DNA from: Granulicatella elegans
GTDB lineage: Bacteria > Bacillota > Bacilli > Lactobacillales > Aerococcaceae
Direction: 5' to 3'
Assembly (NCBI RefSeq): GCF_020735385.1
Contig: NZ_CP085953.1
Coordinates: 1,798,001-1,862,000 of the forward strand
Length of the DNA: 64,000 nucleotides
This document shows positions 19,565 through 27,945 of the stretch, piece by piece. Numbering within the stretch: position 1 is the stretch's first letter; every line of letters starts with the position of its first letter. A program made the position numbers and the translations under genes. The notes beneath the pieces are model-generated. The model saw nothing but the letters and a program-made list of their open reading frames with translations. It was not told the origin of the DNA and made no database searches.

Positions 19565-19636
19565 AGACGTAGCTTGAACAATGAGACTCGCAAATACGAA
19601 GCTACTTGCGTCCTTTAGCTACTTCAGGAAAGTCTA
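19565..19636. repeat. Interspersed gene-end element, copy 2
   Basis: GTAGCT (19569-19574) pairs with AGCTAC (19617-19622). Inside are the conserved ATGAGACTCGC and GCTACTTGCGTCC blocks, and the 3' arm CAGGAAAGTCTA. It ends six bases before the stop codon of the YtxH gene. Confidence 0.8.
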
Positions 19637-19641
19637 ATTTA

Positions 19642-20034
19642 CTATTTTACCTCTTCTTTTAGTTCCGCAACAACTTCTTCTGCTTCTTCTTTTTTAGCTG
19701 AAAAAGTATCCTGAACTTTACTTACCGTTTGAGAAACTTCTTCTTTCAAATTAATTGCAGATTTTGTAACAGTATCTTTTAATTGAGAAGCTGAATCTTT
19801 TAAATTCACACGAATATCTTCTGTAGCATTTAAAGCTACTTCTGATAATTCAACACCTTTTTCAATTGAAATATCAACATAATCAGATAATTGATCCTTT
19901 AATTCATCTGCTTTTACTGCTAAATCTTCACGTAATTCTTTACCAGATTTTGGTGCAAATAATAATGCTGTCGCAGCTGCTGACACACTACCGATAAATG
20001 CTCCTAAAAGAAATCCGCCTGTTTTTTTACCCAT
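19642..20034 (-). CDS. YtxH-domain protein
   Basis: 130 residues: an N-terminal glycine/alanine-rich membrane segment (GGFLLGAFIGSVSAAATALLFAPKSGKELRE), the signature of the YtxH family, followed by a long amphipathic, charged helix suited to coiled-coil or membrane association. Such proteins are common general-stress products; their molecular role is unknown. It lies 18 bases after the DUF948 gene and the two are surely one operon. Confidence 0.88.
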   Translation of the reverse strand: MGKKTGGFLLGAFIGSVSAAATALLFAPKSGKELREDLAVKADELKDQLSDYVDISIEKGVELSEVALNATEDIRVNLKDSASQLKDTVTKSAINLKEEVSQTVSKVQDTFSAKKEEAEEVVAELKEEVK

Positions 20035-20052
20035 TTTTCTTCACTCCGTTCA

Positions 20053-20457
20053 TTATTTTTTCTTTCTTGATAAAATCGCTTTTCCAACAGATAAAACCCC
20101 TAAAGTTCGAGTTGGTTTAATACTTGATACTTTAGTCGCAAGGGAACGAGTTGAATGATTTACATCAGAAACTGTTAATCCTAAATCTCCAATAGCTGTA
20201 AATAATGGATCCGTTCTTTTTACTTTTCCATTAATATCATCTACTAAAGCATTTGTTTTATTCAATAATCCCTCTACTTCTATAGATAAATTATCGACAT
20301 CCCTTGTAATAACCTCAATAGAGTTGTTCACATGGTTCAATGTTTGATCAAATTTACTTAAAATTGGATTTAATCTTAACACTAAAAAGACCACTAACCC
20401 TAAAAATGAACAGGCTGCAATTAAAGCTGCAACTTCTATTCCAGACATTTTGAACAT
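20053..20457 (-). CDS. DUF948-family membrane-anchored protein
   Basis: 134 residues, one N-terminal membrane helix (about 7-27, IEVAALIAACSFLGLVVFLV) and a heptad-patterned remainder (QTLNHVNNSIEVITRDVDNL), as in DUF948 proteins that are found next to YtxH genes. Predicted to be anchored with its coiled coil in the cytoplasm. Function is unknown; pairing with YtxH suggests an envelope-stress role, which is inference. Confidence 0.87.
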   Translation of the reverse strand: MFKMSGIEVAALIAACSFLGLVVFLVLRLNPILSKFDQTLNHVNNSIEVITRDVDNLSIEVEGLLNKTNALVDDINGKVKRTDPLFTAIGDLGLTVSDVNHSTRSLATKVSSIKPTRTLGVLSVGKAILSRKKK

Positions 20458-20591
20458 CCCTCCTCAATTTCCGATATTATTAATCATAATACCATTATCA
20501 TGCATAAAACGCTACTAAAAGTGATATAGTATTTTCTAAATTATTGTAATTATGATAAACTATATCAAGTAGTATAAAAGGAGGTAAACCT

Positions 20592-21458
20592 ATGGATATT
20601 CGTTCGACAGTACATAGTTTTTTTGAACAATATTGGCTTTCCATTCCGTGGGAAATGATTTTATCCGATATTTTGTCAAAACTAATTTCGTTAGCTATTC
20701 TATGTATTTTATTTATAGTTGGAAAAAAAGTTTTACATAAAATTTTTCAAAAAACAGTACTTTCATCTATTAAATTATCCTCACAAAGTATTGCTAGAAA
20801 GCATACTTTAATGAGATTATTGGAAAACTGCTTAGACTATTTACTCTACTTTGTATTAATTTATTGGATTTTAGTCATTTTAGGAATTCCAATTACAAGT
20901 TTATTAGCAGGAGCTGGGATTGCTGGTGTTGCTATTGGTTTAGGTGCTCAAGGATTTCTAAGTGATGTCGTAAATGGTTTCTTTATTTTACTAGAACGCC
21001 AATATGATGTTGGAGATACCGTTATTATTGGAGCAGTGACAGGGACTGTTGCAAGTGTTGGTGTAAGAACAACTCAAGTGCGTGGATTTGATGGAACACT
21101 TCATTTCATTCCAAACCGTAGTATTTCTGTTGTCAGCAATCAATCTAGAGGAGATATGAGAGCTTTAATTGAAATTCCTCTTTATAATGATGTAGATTTA
21201 ACGATTGTTTATGATACAGTCGATCAAGTCAACACTAAAAATACTGGACAATATCCAGAAATTGTAAAAGGTCCAACTATTATTGGTCCACAAACTCTTC
21301 CAAACGGACAATTTGTTTTCAAAATTAGTATTTTTACGAAAAATGGAAAACAATATATGATTTATAATCAATTCTTAAAATTGTATCAAGAAGCTTTAAT
21401 TGAAGCAGGTATTTCTCTTCCAACAAGTAATACTGCACTAAATATGACTAGTAAATAA
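20592..21458 (+). CDS. Small-conductance mechanosensitive channel, MscS family
   Basis: 288 residues with three N-terminal membrane helices. The pore helix shows the Gly/Ala-rich LAGAGIAGVAIGLGAQGFLSDVVNGFFILLE signature, and the cytoplasmic beta domain contains YDVGDTVIIGAVTGTVASVGVRTTQVRGFDG and FIPNRSI. It opens under membrane tension to release solutes during osmotic downshock. GGAGG is present before the ATG. Single gene, ended by a shared terminator. Confidence 0.94.
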   Translation: MDIRSTVHSFFEQYWLSIPWEMILSDILSKLISLAILCILFIVGKKVLHKIFQKTVLSSIKLSSQSIARKHTLMRLLENCLDYLLYFVLIYWILVILGIPITSLLAGAGIAGVAIGLGAQGFLSDVVNGFFILLERQYDVGDTVIIGAVTGTVASVGVRTTQVRGFDGTLHFIPNRSISVVSNQSRGDMRALIEIPLYNDVDLTIVYDTVDQVNTKNTGQYPEIVKGPTIIGPQTLPNGQFVFKISIFTKNGKQYMIYNQFLKLYQEALIEAGISLPTSNTALNMTSK

Positions 21459-21491
21459 AAATGTTACTCCCGTAAAAAGGAGTAACATTTT
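21457..21491. terminator. Bidirectional terminator between mscS and cbpB
   Basis: Stem AAAATGTTACTCC / GGAGTAACATTTT between convergent genes. Confidence 0.88.
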
Positions 21492-21492
21492 C

Positions 21493-21957
21493 TTATTTTT
21501 CGACTAATTCATACTTTTTATTCAATTCATGAACCATATAATTCACTCGTTTTAATACTTCTTTTCTTGTCACAATTCCCACAAATTCTTTTTCATCATT
21601 CGTGATACATAAGAAATTACGATCCACTAATTCATTCAATACATCTTCAATTTCTGTATCAAATGTAATCGTTGGAAAATCCGTTTCCATTGCTTCTTTT
21701 ACTTGAAAATCATGTAATTGACTTAAATCAATCTCTTCCAATGTTGCAACTTGATTCAAAATCATCGCTAATGAAATTAATCCTGTTAATTTATTTTGAC
21801 GGTTGACAACTGGAATGAGAGAATAACGTACATGAGTTAAGACTAACATCGCATGATCTAATGTATGATCCTCTTCCAAAATCGCTACTTTGTCTGCTGC
21901 AATAAATAATTTATCCTTTTCTTCTAGTAATAAGTCTTGTACTACTCGATTAATCAT
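21493..21957 (-). CDS. cbpB: CBS-domain protein, CbpB/DarB-like
   Basis: 154 residues, almost entirely a pair of CBS domains (about 15-70 and 80-140). Related Firmicute proteins bind cyclic di-AMP and, when unliganded, stimulate the (p)ppGpp synthetase Rel. The arrangement MINRVVQDLLLEEKDKLFIAADKVAILEEDHTLDHAMLVL with SLIPVVNRQNKLTGLIS matches that family. Start at 21957 is chosen for the AGAGGA upstream. It overlaps the end of the upstream phosphodiesterase gene by eight bases, implying coupled translation. Confidence 0.8.
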   Translation of the reverse strand: MINRVVQDLLLEEKDKLFIAADKVAILEEDHTLDHAMLVLTHVRYSLIPVVNRQNKLTGLISLAMILNQVATLEEIDLSQLHDFQVKEAMETDFPTITFDTEIEDVLNELVDRNFLCITNDEKEFVGIVTRKEVLKRVNYMVHELNKKYELVEK

Positions 21958-22498
21958 GAATAAATCCTCTTTCTGCATCTAAGTGATACTGATAATGAAG
22001 TCCTTCTAACGGGTGATGTTTCATATCAAAATATTGTAATTCAATTTCTGATTTTGAATGAATCGTTAATACAGCATAAGTAGGAGTCATGGCAAAATGT
22101 CCTCTTGGATAAGAAACACTTCCTGAATTGATACATAATACTCCTTCATAAGTTTCCTCGTATAGTTTATGCGTATGCCCATAAAAAGCTACTTGAGCTC
22201 CTTGTTCTTTAGCAAACTTTGCTAATCGATACACTCCACTATTCACTGCTTGTAGATGACCATGCGTTACTAAAAATCGAATGCCACCTTCTTCAAACAC
22301 TTCTACTTCCGGATAATTTGTATCATAATCACAATTTCCAGTTACTCGAAGACAGTTTTGAAAAACTTCATCTTCGTATGGAAATTCTGAATCGCCACAA
22401 TGAATAAAACGAACATTTGCTTCTGATTGATAGTGTTCAATTACTTTTTGTAATGCCATTTTTTGACCGTGATTATCACTCATGATAATAATTTTCAT
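21950..22498 (-). CDS. YfcE/MJ0936-type metallophosphoesterase
   Basis: 182-residue calcineurin-like phosphoesterase. Metal ligands are visible in MSDNHGQKMAL (DxH), HCGDSEFP (GD), VTGNCDYD (GNCD), VTHGHLQAV and FYGHTHKLYEE (GHxH). Likely a phosphodiesterase with unknown natural substrate. The start at 22498 follows AGAGGTG; a longer frame lies inside the upstream gene region. Operon murI-rdgB, this gene, cbpB, the usual order in lactic bacteria. Confidence 0.88.
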   Translation of the reverse strand: MKIIIMSDNHGQKMALQKVIEHYQSEANVRFIHCGDSEFPYEDEVFQNCLRVTGNCDYDTNYPEVEVFEEGGIRFLVTHGHLQAVNSGVYRLAKFAKEQGAQVAFYGHTHKLYEETYEGVLCINSGSVSYPRGHFAMTPTYAVLTIHSKSEIELQYFDMKHHPLEGLHYQYHLDAERGFIHD

Positions 22499-22512
22499 AC
22501 ATTCACCTCTGA

Positions 22513-23946
22513 CTATTGATTCACCGATTCTAGCCATTCTTCCCATTGTTCCACTAATAAGTGAACAGCTTTTGCACGATGACTGATTTTATTTTTTTCT
22601 TCACGTGTTAATTGCCCAAATGTTTTTTTGATTTCTGGGACGTAAAATAATGGATCATATCCAAATCCACCTTCTCCTGAAGGGAATTTTGCAATTTCTC
22701 CATCACAAATACCTTCAACAACTAAAGATTCATGATTTGGTGCAGCCATTACTAAGCAACAATGGAAATGTGCACTTCTTTTATCAGAAGGTAATTCCCC
22801 TAATTCAGCTAATAATTTTGCATTATTGGCAGCATCACTTTTTTGATTTCCAGCAAATCTTGCAGAATAAACTCCAGGTTGTCCGTCTAAATCATCCACA
22901 CATAATCCTGAATCATCCGCTAATACAATTTTTTGAAGTCTTTCTGCAATAGTTTCTGCTTTTAAACGGGCATTTTCTTCAAATGTATGACCTGTTTCTG
23001 CTACATCTTCTAGTTCAGGAAAATCTAATAACGTTTTAACACAATATCCTTTTGGTTCAAAAATACTTGCAAATTCTTTTGCTTTTCCAACATTTTTTGT
23101 AGCGATGACTAATTCTTTTTGAGACATATTTTCCTCCATATAAAATTCTAAACAAACTTTCTCAACGGTTAATGGACTTCTATTTAACCAATTTTCCGCA
23201 ATTTCTTTAAATAAAATGGGCGAACCAGTTGTATAGATTTCTAACGTTGGAGAAGGATTTGTTTCATAATTTTCTGCTAAATGATTAAAATCTAATAACG
23301 CACTAACGGTAGAAACCGTTTCTGCACCTGAATCGATTAATGTAACTTGAGGTCCTACAACTGCTTGAATTCTTTGTTTTAACAAAGGATAATGAGTACA
23401 ACCTAATATTAAAGTATCAAATTCTTTTCCCATTAAAGGTTGTAATGTTTGTGCGACCACTTTTTTTGCAATCGGTGAATCCGTTTGATTACTTTCCACT
23501 AAAGGAACAAATTTTGGACATTCTAAACTTGTGACCCTTAATTCATAGTTTTTCTTTTGTAATGTTTTACGATATACATCACTTTCAATCGTTGCGTGAG
23601 TTCCTAATACTGCAATTTTCTGTGTTTTTGTTTGTTTAATCGCTGCTAAACTTCCTGGCTGAATTACGCCCACTACTGGTATTTCTAATGTTCCTTGTAA
23701 CTCTTCTAAGACTACTGCTGTTGCAGTATTACAGGCAATAACAATCATTTTTACATCTTTTTTAAGAAGAAACTGAACCATTTCTTTTGTAAATTTTTGA
23801 ATTTCTTCAACTGTTCGATTTCCATACGGGCATCTTGCAGAATCTCCTAAAAAAATCATTGATTCATGAGGCAATTGTTTTAAAGCTTCTTTTAAGACCG
23901 TTAGTCCTCCCACACCAGAATCAATGAATCCTATTGCTTTTGACAT
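22513..23946 (-). CDS. murI-rdgB: Glutamate racemase fused to XTP/dITP pyrophosphatase
   Basis: One 477-residue frame with two enzymes. Residues 1-about 268: glutamate racemase, making D-glutamate for peptidoglycan, with IGFIDSGVGGLTV, catalytic Cys72 in IACNTATA and Cys183 in LGCTHYPLL. Residues 274-477: RdgB/HAM1 pyrophosphatase, which clears ITP/XTP from nucleotide pools, with ATKNVGKAKEF, LADDSGLCVDDLDG, GFGYDPLFY and SHRAKA. In most relatives these are two adjacent genes. Met274 keeps a strong GGAGG five bases upstream, so the second enzyme may also be made alone. An extended -10 (TGG TATAAT) lies upstream at 23979-23987. Confidence 0.93.
   Translation of the reverse strand: MSKAIGFIDSGVGGLTVLKEALKQLPHESMIFLGDSARCPYGNRTVEEIQKFTKEMVQFLLKKDVKMIVIACNTATAVVLEELQGTLEIPVVGVIQPGSLAAIKQTKTQKIAVLGTHATIESDVYRKTLQKKNYELRVTSLECPKFVPLVESNQTDSPIAKKVVAQTLQPLMGKEFDTLILGCTHYPLLKQRIQAVVGPQVTLIDSGAETVSTVSALLDFNHLAENYETNPSPTLEIYTTGSPILFKEIAENWLNRSPLTVEKVCLEFYMEENMSQKELVIATKNVGKAKEFASIFEPKGYCVKTLLDFPELEDVAETGHTFEENARLKAETIAERLQKIVLADDSGLCVDDLDGQPGVYSARFAGNQKSDAANNAKLLAELGELPSDKRSAHFHCCLVMAAPNHESLVVEGICDGEIAKFPSGEGGFGYDPLFYVPEIKKTFGQLTREEKNKISHRAKAVHLLVEQWEEWLESVNQ
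23125..23137 (-). promoter_or_regulatory. Internal ribosome site and start for the RdgB part
   Basis: Inside the fused frame, GGAGGA (23132-23137) is followed five bases later by ATG (23127-23125) opening the complete RdgB sequence MSQKELVIATKN. Such spacing is what a free-standing rdgB gene would have. Confidence 0.6.
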
Positions 23947-23978
23947 GTTGTTCACTCTTTCTTCTTTTCTCTTGATTC

Positions 23979-23987
23979 ATTATACCA
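23979..23987 (-). promoter_or_regulatory. Extended -10 promoter of the murI-rdgB operon
   Basis: Minus strand TGG then TATAAT (-10 at 23979-23984), 33 bases before the ATG; no clear -35. Confidence 0.55.
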
Positions 23988-24123
23988 TGGATTGTTCCAT
24001 TTTGTAGGAAAAGCCGATTTTTCTTAATTTCTTCTTAAACGTGCTATTAAAAGAAATGTTGTTATTTCAACGTTTTTAAACATCCAAAATAAATAATCAA
24101 CTAAAAAAACAACCAGTGAGACG

Positions 24124-24149
24124 AAAAAAGGTGCTATTTTTAGTAGCAC
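24124..24149 (-). terminator. Terminator at the end of the prophage remnant
   Basis: Stem GTGCTA / TAGCAC followed on the minus strand by C and T6, downstream of the lysin remnant. The stretch 23990-24230 otherwise holds nothing I can identify. Confidence 0.7.
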
Positions 24150-24234
24150 ATTGATTTTTTCAATATAATTTATTAATGTGATTCGAAATCTACTCTAAAC
24201 GATTTTGTCTTCCAGTTAGAAACACATGATTCAA

Positions 24235-24944
24235 TTAAAATTGGATTTTGGCATTTTCGTCCACAGTAATATTTGCACATTCTAGCATATCACCATCAGA
24301 TAAATTCAAATAGTACCATTTGTCATAATATTCTAACCAACCCTCGTGCATACTGCCATCTTCATGGAAGAAGTACCACTTACCATGAATGAATTGCCAA
24401 CCTTTCGCCATTGCTCCATCAGATTTTAACCAATACCATGTATCGTCTTGAGCAATCCATTCATTCGTTAAAATGTAGCCTTCCGAGTTAAATTTATACC
24501 ACGCCCATTGATTTCTTTCCATTGATTAGTAGGAGTACCATCTGTATCACGATAAGTCCATCCATTTTCATCTAAAAACAGTTTTGATTTGTCTAATAAG
24601 CCATTCACAATTGAAGTATCATGAACTTTGCTACTAATTTGCATTGAAATAGCGTAGTTTAATTTCATATCTGCCATTTCTAGTTCATATTCTTCTTTTT
24701 GCGTTTTGTACTTCTTATCCAAATCATTGTATTTTTGCAATAGTTCAGCATTACCTTCAGTTTCTTTTTTGAGTACCTTCAAATCATTGTCACGTTCGTC
24801 CAATAATTTCTGCAGACTAGTTGCGTTACCCTCCGCAGTAGATAACATATTTTGCAACTCTTGAGTAGACTTGCCGTGTTCTGCCATGATTTGAGCAATC
24901 TGTTCTTCAGATAACCCTATCTTTTCCAAAAATTTTCTATTCAT
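24235..24944 (-). pseudogene. Phage scaffold protein joined to the wall-binding tail of a lysin, frameshifted
   Basis: The N-terminal ~125 residues (MNRKFLEKIGLSEEQIAQIM, then a long coiled coil) match the phage GP20-type capsid scaffold. At DKSKLFLDENG the scaffold ends and, in frame, choline-binding-type wall repeats begin (GWTYRDTDGTPTNQWKEING). Near 24503 one base is missing: the first frame ends in ten unrelated residues, while the repeats continue in another frame (WAWYKFNSEGYILTNEW, WYWLKSDGAMAKGW, WYFFHEDGSMHEGW). A deletion between head genes and the distal endolysin gene explains the join; the frameshift shows decay. AAGGAGG precedes the scaffold ATG. Confidence 0.8.
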
Positions 24945-25037
24945 TTCTTTCTCCTCCTTACGACTGTTTAACGTGGCAACGACCACGCTGTCGGACAAAA
25001 TAAAAAAGCCTTTTTTATGTCGTGCTTAGGACAAATT

Positions 25038-25286
25038 TTATTTAAAAACTTTATTTGAAACTTTTGAATAGACATCAACATAAGTTTCGTTTTTATCGCC
25101 ATTATGAGTAATTTCAGCGTAATCTCCGCATGGTTCGTCAGAAGAAATTTCGTTCGTTCCTACTAACACTTTCCAATTCTGAAGAACTTTGCTAAACCAC
25201 ACTACATAGCAATCTTTTGCTTTGATTTCACGTCCTGACAATCGAGTAAACTCTTCAGACGCTAATCGTCTAGCTTTATCCAACAT
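25038..25286 (-). CDS. Phage-type protein, DUF6275-like
   Basis: 82 residues. The pattern YVVWFSKVLQNWKVLVGTN followed by AEITHNGDKNETYVDVYSKVSNK resembles DUF6275, small proteins found among phage structural genes. Function unknown. Start at 25286 has AGGAGG seven bases upstream; the GTG two codons earlier lies too close to that site. It sits between the scaffold and head-protein remnants, so it belongs to the same dead prophage, though its own frame is intact. Confidence 0.6.
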   Translation of the reverse strand: MLDKARRLASEEFTRLSGREIKAKDCYVVWFSKVLQNWKVLVGTNEISSDEPCGDYAEITHNGDKNETYVDVYSKVSNKVFK

Positions 25287-25317
25287 ATACACCCCTCCTT
25301 TCGTTTAAAAAAGTGTA

Positions 25318-25350
25318 TAAAAAAAGCACTTAGATTTCTCTAGGTGCTTC
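25318..25350 (-). terminator. Terminator inside the prophage remnant
   Basis: Stem AAGCACCTAGA / TCTAAGTGCTT (one mismatch) with GAAA loop and T7 on the minus strand, nine bases after the small gene at 25359-25538. Confidence 0.8.
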
Positions 25351-25358
25351 TATAATTA

Positions 25359-25538
25359 CTAATAAGCAAATTCAATTTTGGTTTTTATATCTTGATAAAG
25401 TTCTAATATTTCAAGAGGAGTATCTTCACGGAAGATAAATTGTTTCTTTCCTGAAATAGTTTTATCACCAATAATCCAATGCCGGATTTTTTTTGTAAAA
25501 ATCAAAATTTCTTTACTAGGCATAGCCATTACTTCCAC
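25359..25538 (-). CDS. Small phage-associated protein, unknown
   Basis: 59 residues from a GTG start, with GGAGG seven bases upstream. The sequence (MPSKEILIFTKKIRHWIIGDKT and LEILELYQDIKTKIEF) is mixed polar/hydrophobic with no membrane helix and no motif I recognise. Supported by a good ribosome site, a following terminator and its position in the minus-strand phage gene row. Confidence 0.5.
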   Translation of the reverse strand: MEVMAMPSKEILIFTKKIRHWIIGDKTISGKKQFIFREDTPLEILELYQDIKTKIEFAY

Positions 25539-25622
25539 GATAACACCTCCTTGACTTTCTTTAACAGAATTGAATTCATATCTTAATTATACATATTTTT
25601 CCTATCTATCTCAAACAATGCT

Positions 25623-25772
25623 TTAACTAAGTGCTTTATTTTCTTGTTCTTTACGTTCTAGTTCTAAAACTTTAATTTTGTTTTCCTCGGGCAGTTCCTC
25701 CCATAATTTTTTACACATTTCTATTAAGTCTACTTCTGGTTTTCCGTCTAATTTTAAAAAATGGTCTTCCAT
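25623..25772 (-). CDS. Small phage-associated acidic protein, unknown
   Basis: 49 residues, rich in Glu, Lys and Leu (EDHFLKLDGKPEVDLIEMCKKLWEELPEENKIKVLELERKE, shown in part), probably helical. AGGTGA lies about nine bases before the ATG. It begins ten bases after the head-protein remnant ends, typical of tightly packed phage genes. No function can be named. Confidence 0.5.
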   Translation of the reverse strand: MEDHFLKLDGKPEVDLIEMCKKLWEELPEENKIKVLELERKEQENKALS

Positions 25773-25782
25773 AATGGGTCAC

Positions 25783-26612
25783 CTACCTTAATTTATATTT
25801 CACACCAACATTATACAATTCATCTAACACTTTCTCAAGGTCTTTGTTAATATCACCAGTTGAATTAATATTACTAATTGATTTTAAAGCTCTATCATAA
25901 CTATAATTTGATGTTTTAGTTATAAACATAACCTTACCTTGATTTGTAACAATAGTTAATGTTTTAACAGAATTTGTTCTTAAAAAGAAATAAATATCAT
26001 TTGCAGAAAACGTAGACCCACCCGGATGATTATGTAAAACAGTTAAACTTTTTTCAGGAGCTACATTAAATAAATAAACCGCATCAGAGAACTTGAAAAA
26101 TCAACGTATTTCTCATTTCCCCATATTTTTATTGGCTTACTATTCGTTAATACATAAGCTATTTCATTTGAGTTATTATTTAACATTGAATCTCTCAATA
26201 ATTGTTTATGCATTAATTGTATATTGGTGTTTTCTTCAAAGTTATATTCTGGAATATCAACTAATTTAACTTTCTCTATCGCTTGTTCCATAATCATAAC
26301 TTTTTTACCTTTTTGTTTGGCTTGATTAATGATAGGATATGTAATTTTACCAAGTAATCTATCCCCTTCACGTTTCCATTCATCAAATACATCACTCAAT
26401 GACTTATCACTCGGAGCTACATTCACTTTATGATCGTTCATTAAAATATCAATATAAGGATTGTCGCTCTTTTCTCCATCTTTTGATTGATGACTTGGCA
26501 TGATAGTAGAACGACAACGAACATGAAAAGGTGGTGCAGTTTGACCTGCTTCATATTCTGAGATAGGATATATTTTTTTATTCTCATGACGGCAAATATC
26601 TGAGGTTCTAGT
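25783..26612 (-). pseudogene. MuF/SPP1 gp7-type phage head protein with C-terminal JAB-like domain, broken
   Basis: The 5' part is lost near the IS remnant. What remains starts TRTSDICRHENKK and continues with the diagnostic TAPPFHVRCRSTIMPS of the phage Mu F-like minor head protein. A middle region follows, and then a C-terminal domain with LTVLHNHPGGSTFSANDIYFF, a HxHP-type metal motif as in JAB/MPN-like domains attached to MuF proteins. A single-base frameshift near 26085-26090 splits the two parts (the first frame ends MRFIYLM). The combination identifies a minor capsid/morphogenesis protein carrying an effector-like C-terminus; here it is inactive. Confidence 0.75.
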
Positions 26613-26711
26613 ATCTTATTAAGGTAAAATACATTTGTGACAAAAAGAGTACAAAAAAAGAGAACCAATGTTCTACTGAAGTTGGGAAAAAATCAGGAAA
26701 GAGGTTCTCTT

Positions 26712-27374
26712 ATGAAATCTATTATAACAGAAGAAATCAAATTAAGACAGCGTGCAGTAGAATATGCCATAAAACATGATAATAACGCTAAAGCAGCAAG
26801 AAAATACCATACAACTAGACAACAAATTGCTCGATGGAGAAGTCGATATGATGGCACTGCACAATCATTGCTTCCAAAGAGTCGAAGACCTTTACATCAT
26901 CCGAATGAACATAAAAAAGAAGAATTAGAACTGATACGTAAAATGTACAAACGTTATAACAGAGATGGATTAGCAGAGGTTTATGTACAATGTCAAAGAA
27001 GAAGGTACACACGTTCATATGGAGCTATGAAAAAAATGATTAAAAAACTTCAATTAACTGAAAAGAAAGAAAAAAAGAACGTATCCTATGACCCAGAAGT
27101 GACAACTAAAAAAACGATTTTCGAACAAAAATTAGAAGAAAAAGGCATCAAACATATAAAAACTAGACCATACTCACCATGACAAAACGGAAAAGTAGAA
27201 CGTAGTCATAGAGAAGATGGAAGAAGATTTTATAATCGAGTATTTAAGAGTTTAGATAGTTTAGTTAAAGCACATACAAGATATATTAGTAGAGGTAATC
27301 ATGTAGCTAGATGTGTATTAAAATTTAAATCTCCCAATCAAATAGTACAGCAGCACTTGTTACAATCGGCTTAA
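26712..27374 (+). pseudogene. IS3/IS481-type transposase remnant with nonsense codon and core deletion
   Basis: Starts MKSIITEEIKLRQRAVEYA with a helix-turn-helix (NNAKAARKYHTTRQQIARWRSRYDG) typical of rve-integrase transposases. The frame then jumps from EVTTKKTIFEQKLEEKG straight to HIKTRPYSP, without the first two catalytic aspartates, so the core appears deleted. Directly after RPYSP, TGA replaces the Trp codon normally found in PYSPWQNGKVERSHR; the remainder (QNGKVERSHREDGRRFYN onward) is still readable to a TAA at 27372. GGAAAGAGG precedes the ATG. The element probably inserted into the prophage head gene. Confidence 0.8.
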
Positions 27375-27383
27375 TGTATTATA

Positions 27384-27452
27384 GTTCAACGCCTTCTTCC
27401 TTTGTCAAGGGACGCTTCGCTCTAAAGCCCTTGACAAATCCAGGCGTTAAAC
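27384..27452. repeat. Nested palindrome at the edge of the IS200 remnant
   Basis: GTTCAACGCC (27384-27393) pairs with GGCGTTAAAC (27443-27452), and inside it TTTGTCAAGGG (27401-27411) pairs perfectly with CCCTTGACAAA (27428-27438). Two further short hairpins follow (TTGTGG..CCACAA; TTGACAC..GTGTCAA). Probably the hairpin end of the IS200-like element, but the family assignment is uncertain. Confidence 0.5.
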
Positions 27453-27541
27453 TGTTTTGTGGCTAAGCCAATTGTCCCACAAGTTGTATTGACACTGGTT
27501 CGTGTCACAAATGTTTGTGTTTCTTAGACGAAATATTTCTC

Positions 27542-27655
27542 CTAAACTTTCCTATATTGATTATAGATAACTTTCCGTCTATACTGATGTGTAAAAACAA
27601 TGTGGTATTTACACATCCATTTTGTATGTGATAAACTATTAGCTTTTTCAGCCAT
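27542..27655 (-). pseudogene. tnpA: IS200/IS605 TnpA transposase, N-terminal fragment
   Basis: 37 residues, MAEKANSLSHTKWMCKYHIV followed by FTHQYRRKVIYNQYR, the well-known start of IS200-type TnpA Y1 transposases. The frame then stops; the HUH motif and catalytic Tyr are absent, so the enzyme is dead. A GAGAGGAG ribosome site remains before the ATG. The stretch from here to 27775 holds further IS200-like end sequence but no gene. Confidence 0.8.
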
Positions 27656-27776
27656 ATTTTTTCTCCTCTCGCTATATGATAGGCTTGAACACCTTTATTG
27701 TATCGAGATTGGAATTTTTTTGGTATAACCTTTGACGCGCACCTACGGAGCGTGACGGACTGAAAGTCACTAAAAT

Positions 27777-27858
27777 AAAATTCGAGACCTAGGCTCGAAT
27801 TTTAGCCATGAAACACCAAAGGTGGCTACTGGCGACGTTGCAGACAAAGGAAATTTTC
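27777..27858. repeat. Interspersed gene-end element, copy 3 (with 5' accessory hairpin)
   Basis: Accessory hairpin AAAATTCGAG / CTCGAATTTT with loop ACCTAGG, directly followed by the core: GCCA, TGAAA, CACC, GGTG, GCTAC, TGGC. The apical helix CACC/GGTG differs from other copies yet stays paired. The outer arms are worn. This is the only copy not next to a stop codon; it lies in the IS/prophage graveyard 88 bases from copy 4. Confidence 0.75.
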
Positions 27859-27945
27859 TCTTTTTGAATTTTATCATACGAAAAAAATCCTGTCGAGAAT
27901 CAATTTGATTCATCAACAGAATTTATCTATCAACCTAAAAGAAAA

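Noticed and set aside
27384-27520. Cluster of hairpins as a CRISPR or ncRNA
   Set aside because: No regularly spaced identical repeats; better explained as the end of the IS200-like remnant.
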